64,000 nucleotides of DNA, taken from contig CM043947.1 in assembly GCA_014529385.2 (NCBI GenBank), forward strand, positions 120,166,891 to 120,230,890. The letters are read 5' to 3'. The stretch comes from Adiantum capillus-veneris. Lineage: Eukaryota; Streptophyta; Polypodiopsida; Polypodiales; Pteridaceae. Shown here piece by piece: positions 33,397 to 44,190 of this stretch. Under the pieces are notes generated by a model. That model saw nothing but the letters and a program-made list of their open reading frames with translations, was not told the DNA's origin and searched no databases. The position numbers were made by a program, and so were the translations under genes. Numbering within the stretch: the first letter of the stretch is position 1; every line of letters starts with the position of its first letter.

Positions 33397-34652
33397 TTGG
33401 GGATGTCTTATACATGAAAGGGGCTGATATCGCATTGAGACATGTACCTTGGTGGGAGGAGCTTTATAGAGTGTTGGAAGAGAATCATGAAGGCACATGT
33501 GGCGGACATTTTTCTCTAAAACATCACCTTGCATAAGATCTTGCAAGAGGGGTATGTATGGCCTAGTTTGCACAAGGATGTTCACCATTGGTATAGGTCT
33601 TGCAATAGGTGTCAGCATTTGGGAAGAGAGTGTTGAATCCAGAGCTACAAAAAACCATTATGGCGTTTGATGTGTTTGAAAAGTTGGGGATTGATGCAAT
33701 AGGCCCGTTACCTATCACAAGCAGGGGAAAAAGCTATATTTTTACTGCAGTGGACTATCTCTCTAGATGGGCAGAGGCTATAGCAGTAAAACAAATCATT
33801 GCAAAGGATGTGGAAAAAATTGTGTATGATGAAATATGTTGCAAGTTTGGGGTACCATTGGAGCTACTTTCAGATAAGGGGCCAGGATTTAGAGCTAAAC
33901 TGCTAGACTTTATATGCGCAAAGATGAAGATTAGGCACCAGCATACCACTCCTTATTATCCCCAATGTAATGGCTTAACTGAAAGATTCAATGGTGAGTT
34001 GGTACAATTTGTTTCAAAAGTGACGGAGCACCAAGGAAAGAATTGTGATTTGGAATTGCCTAGTGCATTATGGGCTTACCGTACTTCGGTGAAGATAGGT
34101 ACATGGTTTACTCCATTTCATTTGGTATATGGAAAGGAAGCACTATTGACTATGGAAGTAGAGTTGCATGCGGTCAAGATGTTAGAGAAGTTTCTTGGGC
34201 AGTCCACTGATTCATTCAAAGAGAGGCTCTTACAATAACAAGAGGTTCAATTGGATAGGATGAGTGCATTGGAGCATTATGGGCAGATGCAAGATAGGGC
34301 TTTAGCAAAGATAAATGAAAAGGTCAAAAGTAAGGGTATCAAGAAACATGACTTGGTTTTGCGCTACAAAAGTAAGTTGGACAAGAAATTCCAAAAGAAG
34401 TTTCAAATTAAGTGGGAAAGCCCTTTCAAGATAGTGGAGTGTTTTTCGAATGGTACATATCAGTTGGCTAATCTGGATGGGATTTTACATAAGTCAAGGG
34501 TAAATGGATTGTGTCTTAAATTGTATCATTCTAGATTAATGATGTTGGAGCAAGATGAGCTATCTGCAGAACAAGTAATGTATCTGAGGGATGAGGAGAC
34601 CTGTGACGCTGCGAGTCTCATGTCTCTTTTTGCTGATGCTGATCATGAATGA
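33352..34652 (+). pseudogene. Tat-3 integrase
   Basis: The zinc-binding part is split over frames: HEGTCGGHFS near 33490, then HHWYRSCNRCQ near 33590. The core is in one frame from 33609: GIDAIGPLP, LLSDKGPGF and YYPQCNGLTERFNG supply the D-D-E triad, and a LWAYRTSVKIGTWFTPFHLV block follows. A TAA at 34236-34238 interrupts it, then the C-terminal domain continues with VLRYKSKLDKKFQKKF and LHKSRVNGLCLK, to the stop at 34650. Confidence 0.85.
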
Positions 34653-34654
34653 TC

Positions 34655-34680
34655 TAGCAGGCTAGGGGATGGGCAAATTA
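34655..34680 (+). other. Tat-3 polypurine tract
   Basis: GGCTAGGGGATGGGCAAATTA lies between the integrase stop and the LTR start TGTTAGGAG. The same box precedes the inverted LTR at 29650-29670. Confidence 0.65.
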
Positions 34681-35814
34681 TGTTAGGAGTTTTTTGGAAG
34701 AAGTGATCACATATGTACATACACATGCATGGTTTTATCGAATAAAGGATTGCCCATTTTCCAAAGCCAGGTGGTTACGTGGGCCCACATGTGTACAGGT
34801 AGGACAGTGTGTACATAGTACATCGATTTTCATTATCACCAATACCATTGTGTTTTTTCTATAATAATGAGGATTTGGTAGCATGTAAAACTTCTCAAGG
34901 AAGCTATCCACGGGCCGACGACATGAGCTAAGCAGGTGCGTCAGATGGCATTTAGTGGCGTCAGGAGGTCGAATGGGATTAAGACTTGCACGTGGATAAG
35001 TACGAACACAATGTGGGTGTTTTCTTGTGATGATTATGCAGAAAGTTCATCATGAGGACTATATTTGGGGGCCAATTCACGTGGTTGCGGGATGCATTAT
35101 TGGAAAAAGTTGAGTGCCAAGTGTGCAGAGATGCAAAAAGGTAACAAAAATGCAGTGCGTGGTCAGTTTTTGGCATGTTCGGGGTCTGTTTGAGGTCAAC
35201 TAAAAGGCAAAAGGTTCCCAAGGGATAAAGTGAAGTGTGGACACTATCTGAGAAAAATTCCAACAAAACATGGAGAGAAGAGGAAGAACAACCGAAACTG
35301 AGTTTTTGCTGTTTTTGGAGCCTGTTTTGGCTATAAACTGCTCATCCGAGGCCGGATTTGAGCACTTTGATATTGCAGAATGTGGTTTTTAGCCTCTCTA
35401 GATGCAATGGTGCTATCCATTTTACCAAACTCCTCACTTTTTTCTATTGTTTTGGTTGTCTAAATTTCTCCTATGAGCAAAGGCTCGGTTTAAATTTGTG
35501 ATTGTGTCTGGTATATTTCATCCATATTGTGTGAGCTATTTGCCCCATTGGTGTTGTCCAAAGCTCAATTGTATCTAAACATCATAAATTCTTCTCTTAT
35601 GATTTGAGTTTTTTGGGTGTGTGTGTGTGTCTCTTTGTGTTGAGTGGGAAAATGGAAAGTCTCTCTCCTCTCACTCCATCGGTGTGTTCCCTGTCTTGGC
35701 CAGGTGAATTGTGTAAGTCAAGTGGTGCCCCATAGTGTGTATGTGTGTGTATTATCCCAAGAGTGTCTTTCGGGTGATCATAGAGGCGTTGTGTGTGTTT
35801 CCATCTCACTCACA
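34681..35814 (+). repeat. 3' LTR of Tat-3, 1.13 kb
   Basis: It runs from TGTTAGGAGTTTTTTGG to CTCACTCACA. Both ends are fixed by alignment with the inverted copy at 28501-29649; homology stops exactly at CACA in both. The flanks differ: GCGTT after this copy, ACGTG (minus strand) after the other. Confidence 0.9.
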
Positions 35815-35839
35815 GCGTTACTAACTCACTACGTGAGAA

Positions 35840-37134
35840 AGTAATGTATGAATCTCATGCTCCTCCTTAAGCGGGGCATAAAGGGATTTAGTCTACCCTA
35901 AAGGGGATTGAAACATATTTCTATTGGCCTACCATGAAAGCAAGCATACAAGGGTATGTTTCTAAATGTGTGGTATGCCCAAAGACAAAGTTTGATAGAG
36001 GGAAGCAACCTGGATTGCTTCAAACTTTGCCAATACCTAATTCACCGTGGGAGTGGATTTTATCTTTGGATTGCCTAAGTCTATCCATGGGAATACGGGG
36101 ATATGGAAAAGAGTAGACAGCTTCAGTAAACAAGCTCATTTTATACCTGTCAAAAAGACTATCAAAGCCCATCAAATGGCAACCCTCTTTATTTAACAAA
36201 TCTTCAAGTACCATGGCTTTCCAATGTCCATAGTGTCGGATAGAGATCCTAGAATGACAAGTAATTTTGGAAGGGTCTCTTTGAGAATTTAGAGACAAGC
36301 CTAAACTTCTCTTCGGCCTATCACCCGTAAAAGAATGGCCAAAGTGAAATAGCTAACCTTATAATTCTTGATCTACTAAAAGCCTATGTAACGGAAGTAG
36401 ATCAAATATCCCAATGGGAGAAGTACTTACCCTTAGTGGAGTATGCCTACAATGACACTACATACTTCCACGGGAAAAGCACCTATTGAGGTAATTGAGG
36501 GAAAATCAAGAAGTCCCCTACTACTTAAGGTACATGGAAGATCTTCGCTGCAGATGATTATAGCGGAGACCTACAAGAATCTTTCAAAAAGATTAAGGAT
36601 GCTGTCTCTATCTCACAGCAACAAAGGCAAAATCCTGCTACTGATAAGCACAGAAGAGCCCAAGCCTTTAAAGAAAATGGTTTGTTCTTACTCAAATTTC
36701 CCAAGGCTCGATTAAGGCACACGATGGGCAATAATCCTATAGGATACCAAAAGTACTATGCTAAGTTAGCAAAAAGGTACTATGGTCCCTTCCACATTCT
36801 TAGTCCAATCAATGAGATCGCCTATCAACTCAAGTTGCCCAACCATTGGCTCATACACAATGCTTTCCATGTGAGCCTACTAAAGCCTTACAAAGGAGAG
36901 CCACCTCAAGAACCAACTATTTAAGACCCACCAGAGATTGAGGACCAAGAAGAGGTGCTGCAGTCCGAGTCCATTCTCCGATATGAAGACAAGGTATTAA
37001 GAGCCATTAAGACTATCCGACAATACCTTATTAAGTTTAATAATTATCCTTTTGAAGATGCTAGATGGATGCAAGGCATACAATTAAAGGATAACCTAAA
37101 CCTTGTCAATGATTACAATGCTTCCCTAGAATAA
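35840..37134 (+). pseudogene. Chromovirus integrase and chromodomain, broken
   Basis: The integrase zinc region is readable (ESHAPP..AGHKG, then CVVCPK), followed by IETYFYWPTMKASIQGY and KQPGLLQTLPIPNSPWEW. The core is spread over frames but keeps VSDRDPRMTSNF and, after a stop in YHP*KNGQSE, the last catalytic Glu. The C-terminal part in one frame (from 36682) has [11 protein letters not shown] and [19 protein letters not shown] at 36922 follows, then EILRYEDK-like ESILRYEDKVLRAIK, YLIKFNNYPFEDARW and a stop at 37132. That last part is a chromodomain, which in this lineage directs integration to chromatin. Everything upstream is replaced by Tat-3. Confidence 0.82.
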
Positions 37135-37482
37135 GCAAATTTACAAATGTTAAAAATGAACAAAGTTTTTGTCTTATAAGACTTTTTTTTATTTATTGTG
37201 CACAAAAATGAAGTAGTATGCATGCCTAGATCAAGTTTGCGGAGACGACATCTCCCAAATACCAAGTAGAGCTTGTCACTCTACTATAAAAGATTGATAG
37301 GACTAATGTGCAGACATGCTTGCGGCAGACTACGCTCTCAAGTGCCAAATGGACTAGTCATCCATTCTGGATGTCATAGGGTAACATAGGGATCCTCTAC
37401 CCGCAAGAAAAAGGACTAATGAATAGGATTTATCTTCTCTACCCCATAGTCGCAGACGACTATGATTTCAAGAGAGAGGTAA

Positions 37483-37661
37483 TGTCATAATAGCTAATAT
37501 CTAATTCTCCTAAATGATTTTCTCATGTTAAACTAATCATTTAATATGGAAAGTGCCAAGGAAGAAAAAACTAGAATATTGGTTAGCCGGCCACAGTAGG
37601 GATCCAAAGAGAGAAAATAGGGATCAAAAGGCGGGGCCATCTGCAAAACAGCAATGTGCAA
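37483..37661 (+). repeat. Chromovirus 3' LTR, first 179 bases (interrupted)
   Basis: It starts TGTCATAATAGC right after a purine tract AAGAGAGAGGTAA, 348 bases after the pol stop. The sequence aligns with the minus-strand LTR at 5572-5400. It breaks off at 37661 where Tat-2 begins and resumes at 46916. The joined sequence follows the uninterrupted LTR on the minus strand. Confidence 0.88.
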
Positions 37662-39227
37662 TGATGGGGGCTTTTCACAAGCCAAGCTCCCATACCCCTC
37701 TTCTCTCGTCCCCACCCCATGAAAACCCCCTCTTATGGAGGGAGTGATAAAAGGCATTGGAAAAAGTAAGAAAAAATAAAGTATGATTATGTAAATATAT
37801 AAGAAAGGTAAAATAGGCCACCTCATGCCTGCGGGGTAGCCCATCCCCACCTTGCCTCCCTTTTCTTCACTGTTGCCCCGCCGTGTGTCCCTTTTCCTCT
37901 CCTCCACTCAAAAGGTCAACCCCCTCTCTCTTCCCTTTGTCCTTTGTCCTTTCTCTCTCCCCTCAAGCTACCCCACCTCTCACCAATAATGCATTATAAC
38001 TCACCAATAATGCACCCTAACTCACATGCAACTTACCCTATCTTCCAAAATAGTATACCCCACCCCCTCTTTCTCTCTCCTATCATATCCCATGACCCAA
38101 ATATCCCCTTCTCTCTCTAAAGGGCGCCATGTCTCTTGTCTTGTAGCTAAATAACCTCCCCCACACTCACACACACTCAGTTTCACTGAAAAAGCTGCCC
38201 ACAGACCCATCCCCACCCGGTGGTTATCTGATTTTTCTTGTGTTCCCACACATCTGCACACAGATTCACCTCTGAACATACTCCCCTCTCTCCCCTCTTG
38301 TAATTACTTTATTCTCCATGTCACCTCTCACTTTTTTTCATCAACCCATCTCTCACTCTTAGTCTCTCTCTCATGAGACTGCTGTTCTGGCACATATACA
38401 CACAGCCAGACAAGTGGGGCCCACAGTCACATGGCCTATGTAGAAATGATTTCTTCATTTCTAAATTCTAGAATTTCTCCCCCCTCCTCCCCTATATAAA
38501 GAGGGGTCACCATCACACTAAGGACACACACACCATCACCAAAGAGTACACTATGCATTGTGTGTGCGTAGTGCACACATACACCCACACCATCACCATC
38601 ACCATCACCATGCTTGCCTTGAGCATGACCTCTACACCCTTGGGCTATGGAAGATGAAGGGCAACTAAATGAAGGATGATGGACATAACCCCGTGCGAGT
38701 CTTCGCCATCATCTCCCACCTATCCGCCATGTGCTCTACCACTCTCTCCCTTCTCATTCCCCTACCCTATGCTCCCCATTTCATCGCCTTATTCTCTAAA
38801 TAAAGCTTGAGGTTTTGTGAGTATGTCTTCTTGCAATGTTTTGCCCATGTGAGGTGTGCGGAATCGCCACCTAGTCTTGTGTTTTGGAGTGAGCTTGTGT
38901 ATGTGTGAAGGGTGTGCGGATTCGCCATCCTTTTGTGGTGCCTAAGTACTAAGCCGCTATACCCCCTCCCTCACTCACTCTCTCTCTCTCTCTCTCTCTC
39001 TCACTTGATTTTATTCCCTTTCCTCTTCATCATTACTCCCAAGCATCCATCTCTATTGGATGAAAACTTTGTTATGGTGGTGTGTTGTTTGCGTCCTAGC
39101 CGTTGATGCTAGGTGGTGCCCCCTGTTTGCTTTACCATGACAGGCCCGAGGCGCGGCCCGAGGCGCGCCATTCGGTCCCCGGTGTTTTAGAGGCCGTCGG
39201 GGTTCGGGGTTCGCTTTGCTCCCATCA
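37662..39227 (+). repeat. 5' LTR of Tat-2, 1566 bases
   Basis: It begins TGATGGGGGCTTTTC and ends GCTCCCATCA. It aligns end to end with the 3' LTR. Differences include a duplicated CCTTTGT unit near 37940, a duplicated GCCCGAGGCGCG near 39150 and a GGTTCGG duplication near 39203, plus scattered substitutions. It carries the promoter and probable polyadenylation signal (AATAAA, 38799-38804). Confidence 0.95.
38493..38500 (+). promoter_or_regulatory. TATA box of the Tat-2 5' LTR
   Basis: TATATAAA in a CCTCCCC...GAGGGG context, followed 20-30 bases later by CACCATCACAC, a likely start region. The same box is conserved in the 3' LTR. Confidence 0.7.
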
Positions 39228-39229
39228 TT

Positions 39230-39246
39230 TGGTGCCCCCACTGAGG
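39230..39246 (+). other. Tat-2 primer-binding site
   Basis: TGGTGCCCCCACTGAGG starts two bases after the 5' LTR, the standard position for the tRNA primer. The complement ends in CCA, as a tRNA 3' end must. I have not assigned the tRNA. Confidence 0.8.
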
Positions 39247-39300
39247 ATCTTTTCATGAAACCCTTCAGCTTACAAGACCGAAACCCCTAAACTATTGTGA

Positions 39301-40005
39301 ATGGATGAATGGCTAGCAGGATTTGCTAATTGGACGACAGAAGAAGAAGAGCTCCAAGCACAACTAGACGAACTCCGCATCTCCATCGAAGCTCGAGTGC
39401 CAGGCATAACGGTAATCGATTTGCAGTGGGAGAGTCAACCAACATGCCAAACCCAGTGGATATACATAGGCCAAGTGCCAAGAAGAAGAAGAAGGAGAAG
39501 GTCGAAACCATGTCCGCAACCTACAACCAACCCACAACAACAAAATGGAAGGAGCTCTACACAATAGAGAATCAACACTATTCTACTTTGAGAATCGGGT
39601 AACTCAAGTCACGGAGGTAATTATCACAGTCAGTTTTCAAGTTGCGCCTGATGCTGCAGCAAAGATAACGGAATCATTGGCTCACACTCTCACTAGAGAA
39701 ACTAGGGATCTACTGAGTTTGTTTCAGGAAAGAACACCACCCCCTCCCACAAGCTTGGACAGTGACTAAGCACCTCTAAGTTTCACATGAATCAGTACAA
39801 CCTACCTCAAGACAGATCACACATACCAACACGTGTACTCTCAATCAAGGTAATACTGGATTTGAAGGCTCACTACCAGCACGTCATTGACACCATGCTG
39901 GGTGGGGAGCGATTTTTTGAGGTTCTGGCATCAGATCAACCATTTGTCTTACCTTTGGTACAAGGCAATGTACCGTTTGAAGTTTTAATCTACGTCCTAG
40001 TATAA
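39301..40005 (+). pseudogene. Tat-2 leader / gag N-terminal region, frames broken
   Basis: Several overlapping frames cover the space between PBS and gag. 39301 on gives WTTEEEELQAQLDELRI, an acidic helical start. 39330-39602 gives a KKKKKEKVE stretch. 39545-39769 gives FQVAPDAAAKITESL and 39787-40005 gives KAHYQHVIDTMLGGERFFEVL. They look like pieces of one upstream coding region after indels, but could be separate leader ORFs, as known for Ogre-type elements. No catalytic motif is present. Confidence 0.4.
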
Positions 40006-40088
40006 GAGGGTATACACGCTTCCTTGTAAAGAAGAAAAGAACTTTTGCAAGTGAAGCAGTGTGTCTTTCTAGCTCTCTCTCAGTAATC

Positions 40089-40919
40089 ATGGCAAGTGTA
40101 GCATTTCCAACATTTAAAGGAAAGAAGGGGGAGGATTTGGTAACAGACTTCCTAGATGACTTTGAAGTAGCATGTGTAGTGAGCAACAAAGATACGGATG
40201 AATCCCGGGTTAGAATCTTTAAGCATCTCATGAAGCTAGAAGCTAGATCATGGTACAATGCACTTCCACAAGCAACCAAGGATGACTCGGAACCCTTAAA
40301 AACCGCTTTTAAGAGGTGCTTTGGGGGAGGTACCACTTCAGAAAAGTTGTGGGACAAGTTGAGAGACTTGAAGCAGGAGGGTCTTTTAGAATATGCCACC
40401 TATGAGTCCAAATTTGTGGATTTGTGGGAACGGTGGGTTGAGTCACTGGCAAGGGGGGAAGTTGCACCCGATTTCCTAAAAAAAGATCGGTTCATGCATG
40501 GCTTATGGCCGCTTCTCAAGGAGAAGGTGAAAGGTAGATTCCCGGCTACGTACGAGTTAGCCGTTGAGATTGCTCGCCTTAAGGACAAGAAGCTGCAAAT
40601 GAAAGCCAAAGAAACCGAGTCAACAGAAGCAGGAACATCGCGTCGACCAGCAACTACGACAACCACCATACCACCACCACCGGCTCTTGGGGTAAGAGAT
40701 GACCAACAAGATATGTTGGCCCATATTACTGACCAACTGCAGAATTTGTCTGTCCACTTAATACAGCAAGGGAGGAGTCAAGAAAGAGATCAAGACCCTG
40801 GAAGAGCACGACGACAAAACAGGGAGTATCATTGCTACAACTACGGAGAAGACGGTCACAGTATGTACTACTGTCCCAAACCACGACAAAACTATAATAG
40901 AGGAGGTAGGAGGAACTAA
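40089..40919 (+). CDS. Tat-2 Gag (capsid and nucleocapsid)
   Basis: The first ATG giving the family start (MASVAFPTFKGKKGED) is at 40089. The capsid domain (Retrotrans_gag type) spans roughly residues 10-160, with LEARSWYNALP, LKTAFKRCFG and a FVDLWERW block. A Pro/Thr-rich linker follows, then a CCHC-type zinc knuckle near the C-terminus that reads C-Y-N-Y-x4-H-x4-C. The second cysteine is replaced by tyrosine (TAC at 40842-40844; TGC to TAC would be G to A), which should weaken RNA binding. The frame ends at TAA 40917-40919 and pol continues in the same frame. Confidence 0.88.
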   Translation: MASVAFPTFKGKKGEDLVTDFLDDFEVACVVSNKDTDESRVRIFKHLMKLEARSWYNALPQATKDDSEPLKTAFKRCFGGGTTSEKLWDKLRDLKQEGLLEYATYESKFVDLWERWVESLARGEVAPDFLKKDRFMHGLWPLLKEKVKGRFPATYELAVEIARLKDKKLQMKAKETESTEAGTSRRPATTTTTIPPPPALGVRDDQQDMLAHITDQLQNLSVHLIQQGRSQERDQDPGRARRQNREYHCYNYGEDGHSMYYCPKPRQNYNRGGRRN

Positions 40920-42965
40920 TTGTCACCCCCTAAAGAAAGAATACCCCCACCCCGAGCACCACCCCCACCAACACAAATTCTACGTCCACCCCAGACACCA
41001 CTACAAACATCCATCCCACCTCTTCCACCAGCCCCACCACCTGATCGCCCTGTAAACATCATAAGGCTAGAAGAGAAAGGAAAAGCCGTAGTAGTGGATC
41101 CACCCAGAGCAAAGGAGAGGGACAAGGGTAAGGAGAAGGTAACCTTTTTAGAACCACTTGAAGCCATGACTGTGAAAAGAGCTAGGAGGGAGAAAGCTAC
41201 ACAATCAGATGATGAGAGAAGCATGAGAGGAGAAACTAGCAAGAGGCCATCCAGGCCACGACGGAAATTGGGCATCACCGACTTCCAGCTAGGGGAAAGC
41301 TCAAAGCCCTATGATCTAACATTGGATGTGGCAGAACAAGGACCGAAGATTACATGGCCACAGCTGCTACATCTTGTACCTAAAGTAAGGCGACAATGGT
41401 CTAAAATGGTAAGTACAAGACGCTCCAAAACAAAGGTAGCCGGAGCAATTTCGGGATGCAACATGGATGACATCCTTCCAATTGTCGACGTAAACATAAA
41501 AGGAAAGAGGGTTGGAAACACCTACATTGATGGAGGTGCACAAATCTGTGTAATGAGCAAAGCTATGATGCTTCGATTAGGGCTCGAGGTTGACAGGCCT
41601 TCTCCATGCAAGGCAAAGATGGCAAACAACGCAAAAGTAAAGTGTGTCGGTGTGGTAAGTGCCGTGAAAATCAAAGCTTTCAACACTGAGGTAGAGGTAT
41701 ATGTTTTTGTAATGCCTACTAAGGGGGAGGGCTATCCACTAATTTTGGGAAGGCCATGGTTGATGGCCATGAAGGCAAAACAGGACTCGGGTACTGGCCT
41801 TCTACGCATGACCGGTAAGAAAGGGGAGACAATCTACTACGACATGAGGATTGGCAAGCAGAAGCAAATGAATCTGGAAACATCGGCAGATGAAACCACT
41901 AGCGAATCTTCCAGTTCTGAGGAGGAGACCACATCCACCCACGAAAGTGACAGTTCCATTGATGTGATGGGTATCATTATGAAGGATCCACAAAGGGTAA
42001 GCACAATTGGTGGTCCATCACCAAAAGGGAAACCCAATGAAGAGGAGAGAAAATCACCTGGCCTAGGAGGAAGTAGGTTGAAGGGTATGTTGTCTACGGA
42101 ATTAACACTTGAGGAGAAAGATAGTTTTTTGCAAATGTTGATGGGATTTCCTAATCTGTTCATTGACAACTATGAAAGAATCACAGGCAGTACAGTGGTG
42201 GAACATCATATTAAGCTGAAGGAAGGGGTAAAACCAGTTGTGCAAAAGCTACGACGACTGGGGGTCATACAAGAAAAGGAACTCTTGGCCGAGGTAAGGA
42301 AACTGCTGGAGGCGGGATTCATCTATCCTATAGAAAACTCAGAGTGGCTGTCACCCGTAGTGGTGACGCCTAAAAAGAATGGTAAGTGGAGGGTCTGTGT
42401 TGACTACAAACCACTAAATGCAGCTACAAAGAGAGACCACTTTCCTCTCCCTTTCTTGGATGAAATTCTGAATGAAGTAGCGGGTTTTGAATGCTATACC
42501 GTCTGTGATGGTTATTCTGGATACTTTCAAATATGCATAGCCTTGGAAGATCAGCTAAAAACCACTTTTATCACGCCATGGGGTTGTTTTGCATACAGGG
42601 TTATGCCATTTGGTCTCACAAATGCACCTGCCACATTCCAAAGATATGTCACATATGTTTTTCAACCGTTCTTTGGAACATCCATAAGAGTGTTCATTGA
42701 TGATTTTTGTATATATAGCTCCCGTATTTCACATTTAGGAAAGGTAACTGAAGGTTTGGCCAGGTTGCAGAGCCTAGGTGGGCAATTAAATGTGGATAAA
42801 TGCCACATTGGGGAGAGTAAAGTCATTCTACTAGGTCATGAAATTTCAGCAAAAGGTATCAACGCCGAACCAAGTAAGGTGGACGTCCGCACTCATAGCC
42901 CTACCTTCACCAACGACCGCACGTCAACTGGTCTCTTTTCTATAGAAGGTGAGGTACTTAAGTAG
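40920..42965 (+). CDS. Tat-2 Pol part 1: protease and reverse transcriptase
   Basis: The frame opens without an ATG directly after the gag stop, in the same frame. A Pro-rich and basic linker (about 200 residues) leads to the aspartic protease: TYIDGGAQICVMS holds the active site (D-G-G in place of D-S/T-G), and YPLILGRPWL is the second conserved block. RT follows: EWLSPVVVTPKK, RVCVDYKPLNAA, CDGYSGYFQ, FGLTNAPATFQRY and the catalytic FIDDF with both Asp codons at 42699-42704. The frame is lost near 42880, so the last 25 residues or so are not genuine. Protease processes Gag-Pol and RT copies the RNA. Confidence 0.92.
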   Translation: MSPPKERIPPPRAPPPPTQILRPPQTPLQTSIPPLPPAPPPDRPVNIIRLEEKGKAVVVDPPRAKERDKGKEKVTFLEPLEAMTVKRARREKATQSDDERSMRGETSKRPSRPRRKLGITDFQLGESSKPYDLTLDVAEQGPKITWPQLLHLVPKVRRQWSKMVSTRRSKTKVAGAISGCNMDDILPIVDVNIKGKRVGNTYIDGGAQICVMSKAMMLRLGLEVDRPSPCKAKMANNAKVKCVGVVSAVKIKAFNTEVEVYVFVMPTKGEGYPLILGRPWLMAMKAKQDSGTGLLRMTGKKGETIYYDMRIGKQKQMNLETSADETTSESSSSEEETTSTHESDSSIDVMGIIMKDPQRVSTIGGPSPKGKPNEEERKSPGLGGSRLKGMLSTELTLEEKDSFLQMLMGFPNLFIDNYERITGSTVVEHHIKLKEGVKPVVQKLRRLGVIQEKELLAEVRKLLEAGFIYPIENSEWLSPVVVTPKKNGKWRVCVDYKPLNAATKRDHFPLPFLDEILNEVAGFECYTVCDGYSGYFQICIALEDQLKTTFITPWGCFAYRVMPFGLTNAPATFQRYVTYVFQPFFGTSIRVFIDDFCIYSSRISHLGKVTEGLARLQSLGGQLNVDKCHIGESKVILLGHEISAKGINAEPSKVDVRTHSPTFTNDRTSTGLFSIEGEVLK

Positions 42966-44190
42966 ATTCATACATCTACTATCACAACTTGTTCTACCAC
43001 TGCAACAACTCACTCAAAGATCAACTTTCACTTGGGACGAGGAAAGAGAACATCACTACAACAAGGTAAAGGAGGTCTTAGCCACTCTACCAACTATCTC
43101 ACCACCTAAGTGGGATGAAAAATTCTATGTCACCTCAAGTGTTGGTGATGACTCATTGGGGGCTGTGCTACTCCAAAAGGATATGAAGACATCTTTCATG
43201 AGGCCAATCTACTTCTCTAGTCGAATGATGACAGCAGGAGAGAAAGGTTTCACCCATGTGGAACACTTAGTCCTAGCTCTTAGATTTGCAACTACAAAGT
43301 TTAGGTCATATTTGCTGCCTAAGCAATTTGTGATTCTAACCACGGATGAAATATTTCCCTATGTTGTACAACACATGGATATGTCTACTAGAATTACTAA
43401 ATGGCTAGTTCGTCTGCAAGAGTTTGACTACACGGTACAGGTAGAAAGCACGACAAGGGCAAGTTTGGGGGGACTCATGACCTACCAAGTCTTTGAAAGG
43501 AAGGAGAAGCAATCTAAGGAAGGAGAAGTACGATTACCTCCAGTACCACCGATGGTAGAAGGAGCATACTCTCTCTACTTTGATGGAGCCTACAAGCGAG
43601 CGTCCGACAAAGCAGCTGCAGGCATAGTGGTCTTTGATGACAAAGGGACAAAGGTATTTTCATTGGGCCAATTGTTAGATTCACATTCTAACAATGAAGC
43701 TGAGTATGCAGCACTAACCAAGGGTCTACAATGGTGCGTCTCGCAAGGTGTACAACGCCTTAATGTATTTGGGGATGCTCTACTTCTGGTAAGGCAAGTA
43801 AATGGAGCATGGACATGCAAGAATCCTAGTTTAAGGACTCACTTAAGTGGTGTAAAAACCTTGTTGGGTAAGTTTGAAGAAGTTCAAATACACCATATCC
43901 CAAGGGCTCAAAACCAAGAAACAGATGCCCTAGCAAGTGAAAGACTACAGGAAGTGGTGGTTGGAGCAATAAAACAAAAGCTCCCTCTATTTCAAGGAAG
44001 TGATGCCTTGCCTGACATCATGATGCATTTTTTGGAAACAGGGGAATTCCCATCAGATTTAACAAAGGGACAGAAGCAATGGCTGACGCGGAAGGCCACA
44101 AGGTATCGACTCATCAATGCGGTTTGTACTGTAAGGGTAAGGACCAAATACTCAGGAAGGTCCCTCTCTCTCAGGAAATCACGGGAGTAA
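42946..44190 (+). pseudogene. Tat-2 Pol part 2: RNase H and second RNase H
   Basis: It continues RT after the frameshift. A TAG at 42943-42945 stands where Tat-1 has CAG. The first RNase H shows PPKWDEKFYV, PIYFSSR and EKGFTHVEHLVL. The second, a separate plant-type RNase H, shows LYFDGAYKRA, SNNEAEYAALTKGL, FGDALLLVRQ and QETDALA, so all four acidic motifs are present. Then QKQWLTRKATRYRL begins the integrase region, where a one-base loss near 44119 shifts the frame; residues after that (to 44190) are not genuine. Two RNase H domains mark the Tat lineage. Confidence 0.9.

Larger units (their letters stand above)
31090..35814 (+). mobile_element. Tat-3: 5'-truncated Ty3/gypsy element
   Basis: It contains RT, RNase H, second RNase H and integrase (31487-34652), a PPT and a 3' LTR (34681-35814). 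It belongs to a different family from Tat-1 and Tat-2: the domain order is the same but protein identity is clearly lower. Upstream an acidic stretch (31160-31310, DEDESSDEDY type) probably marks the region between protease and RT. The 5' LTR, gag and protease are absent. Its LTR ends inside chromovirus pol sequence that resumes at about 35840. Confidence 0.82.

Noticed and set aside
37533-37907. Minus-strand frame repeated almost identically at 45232-45621
   Set aside because: Both copies are antisense of the Tat-2 LTR or its junctions. The duplication is the LTR pair, not a gene family.
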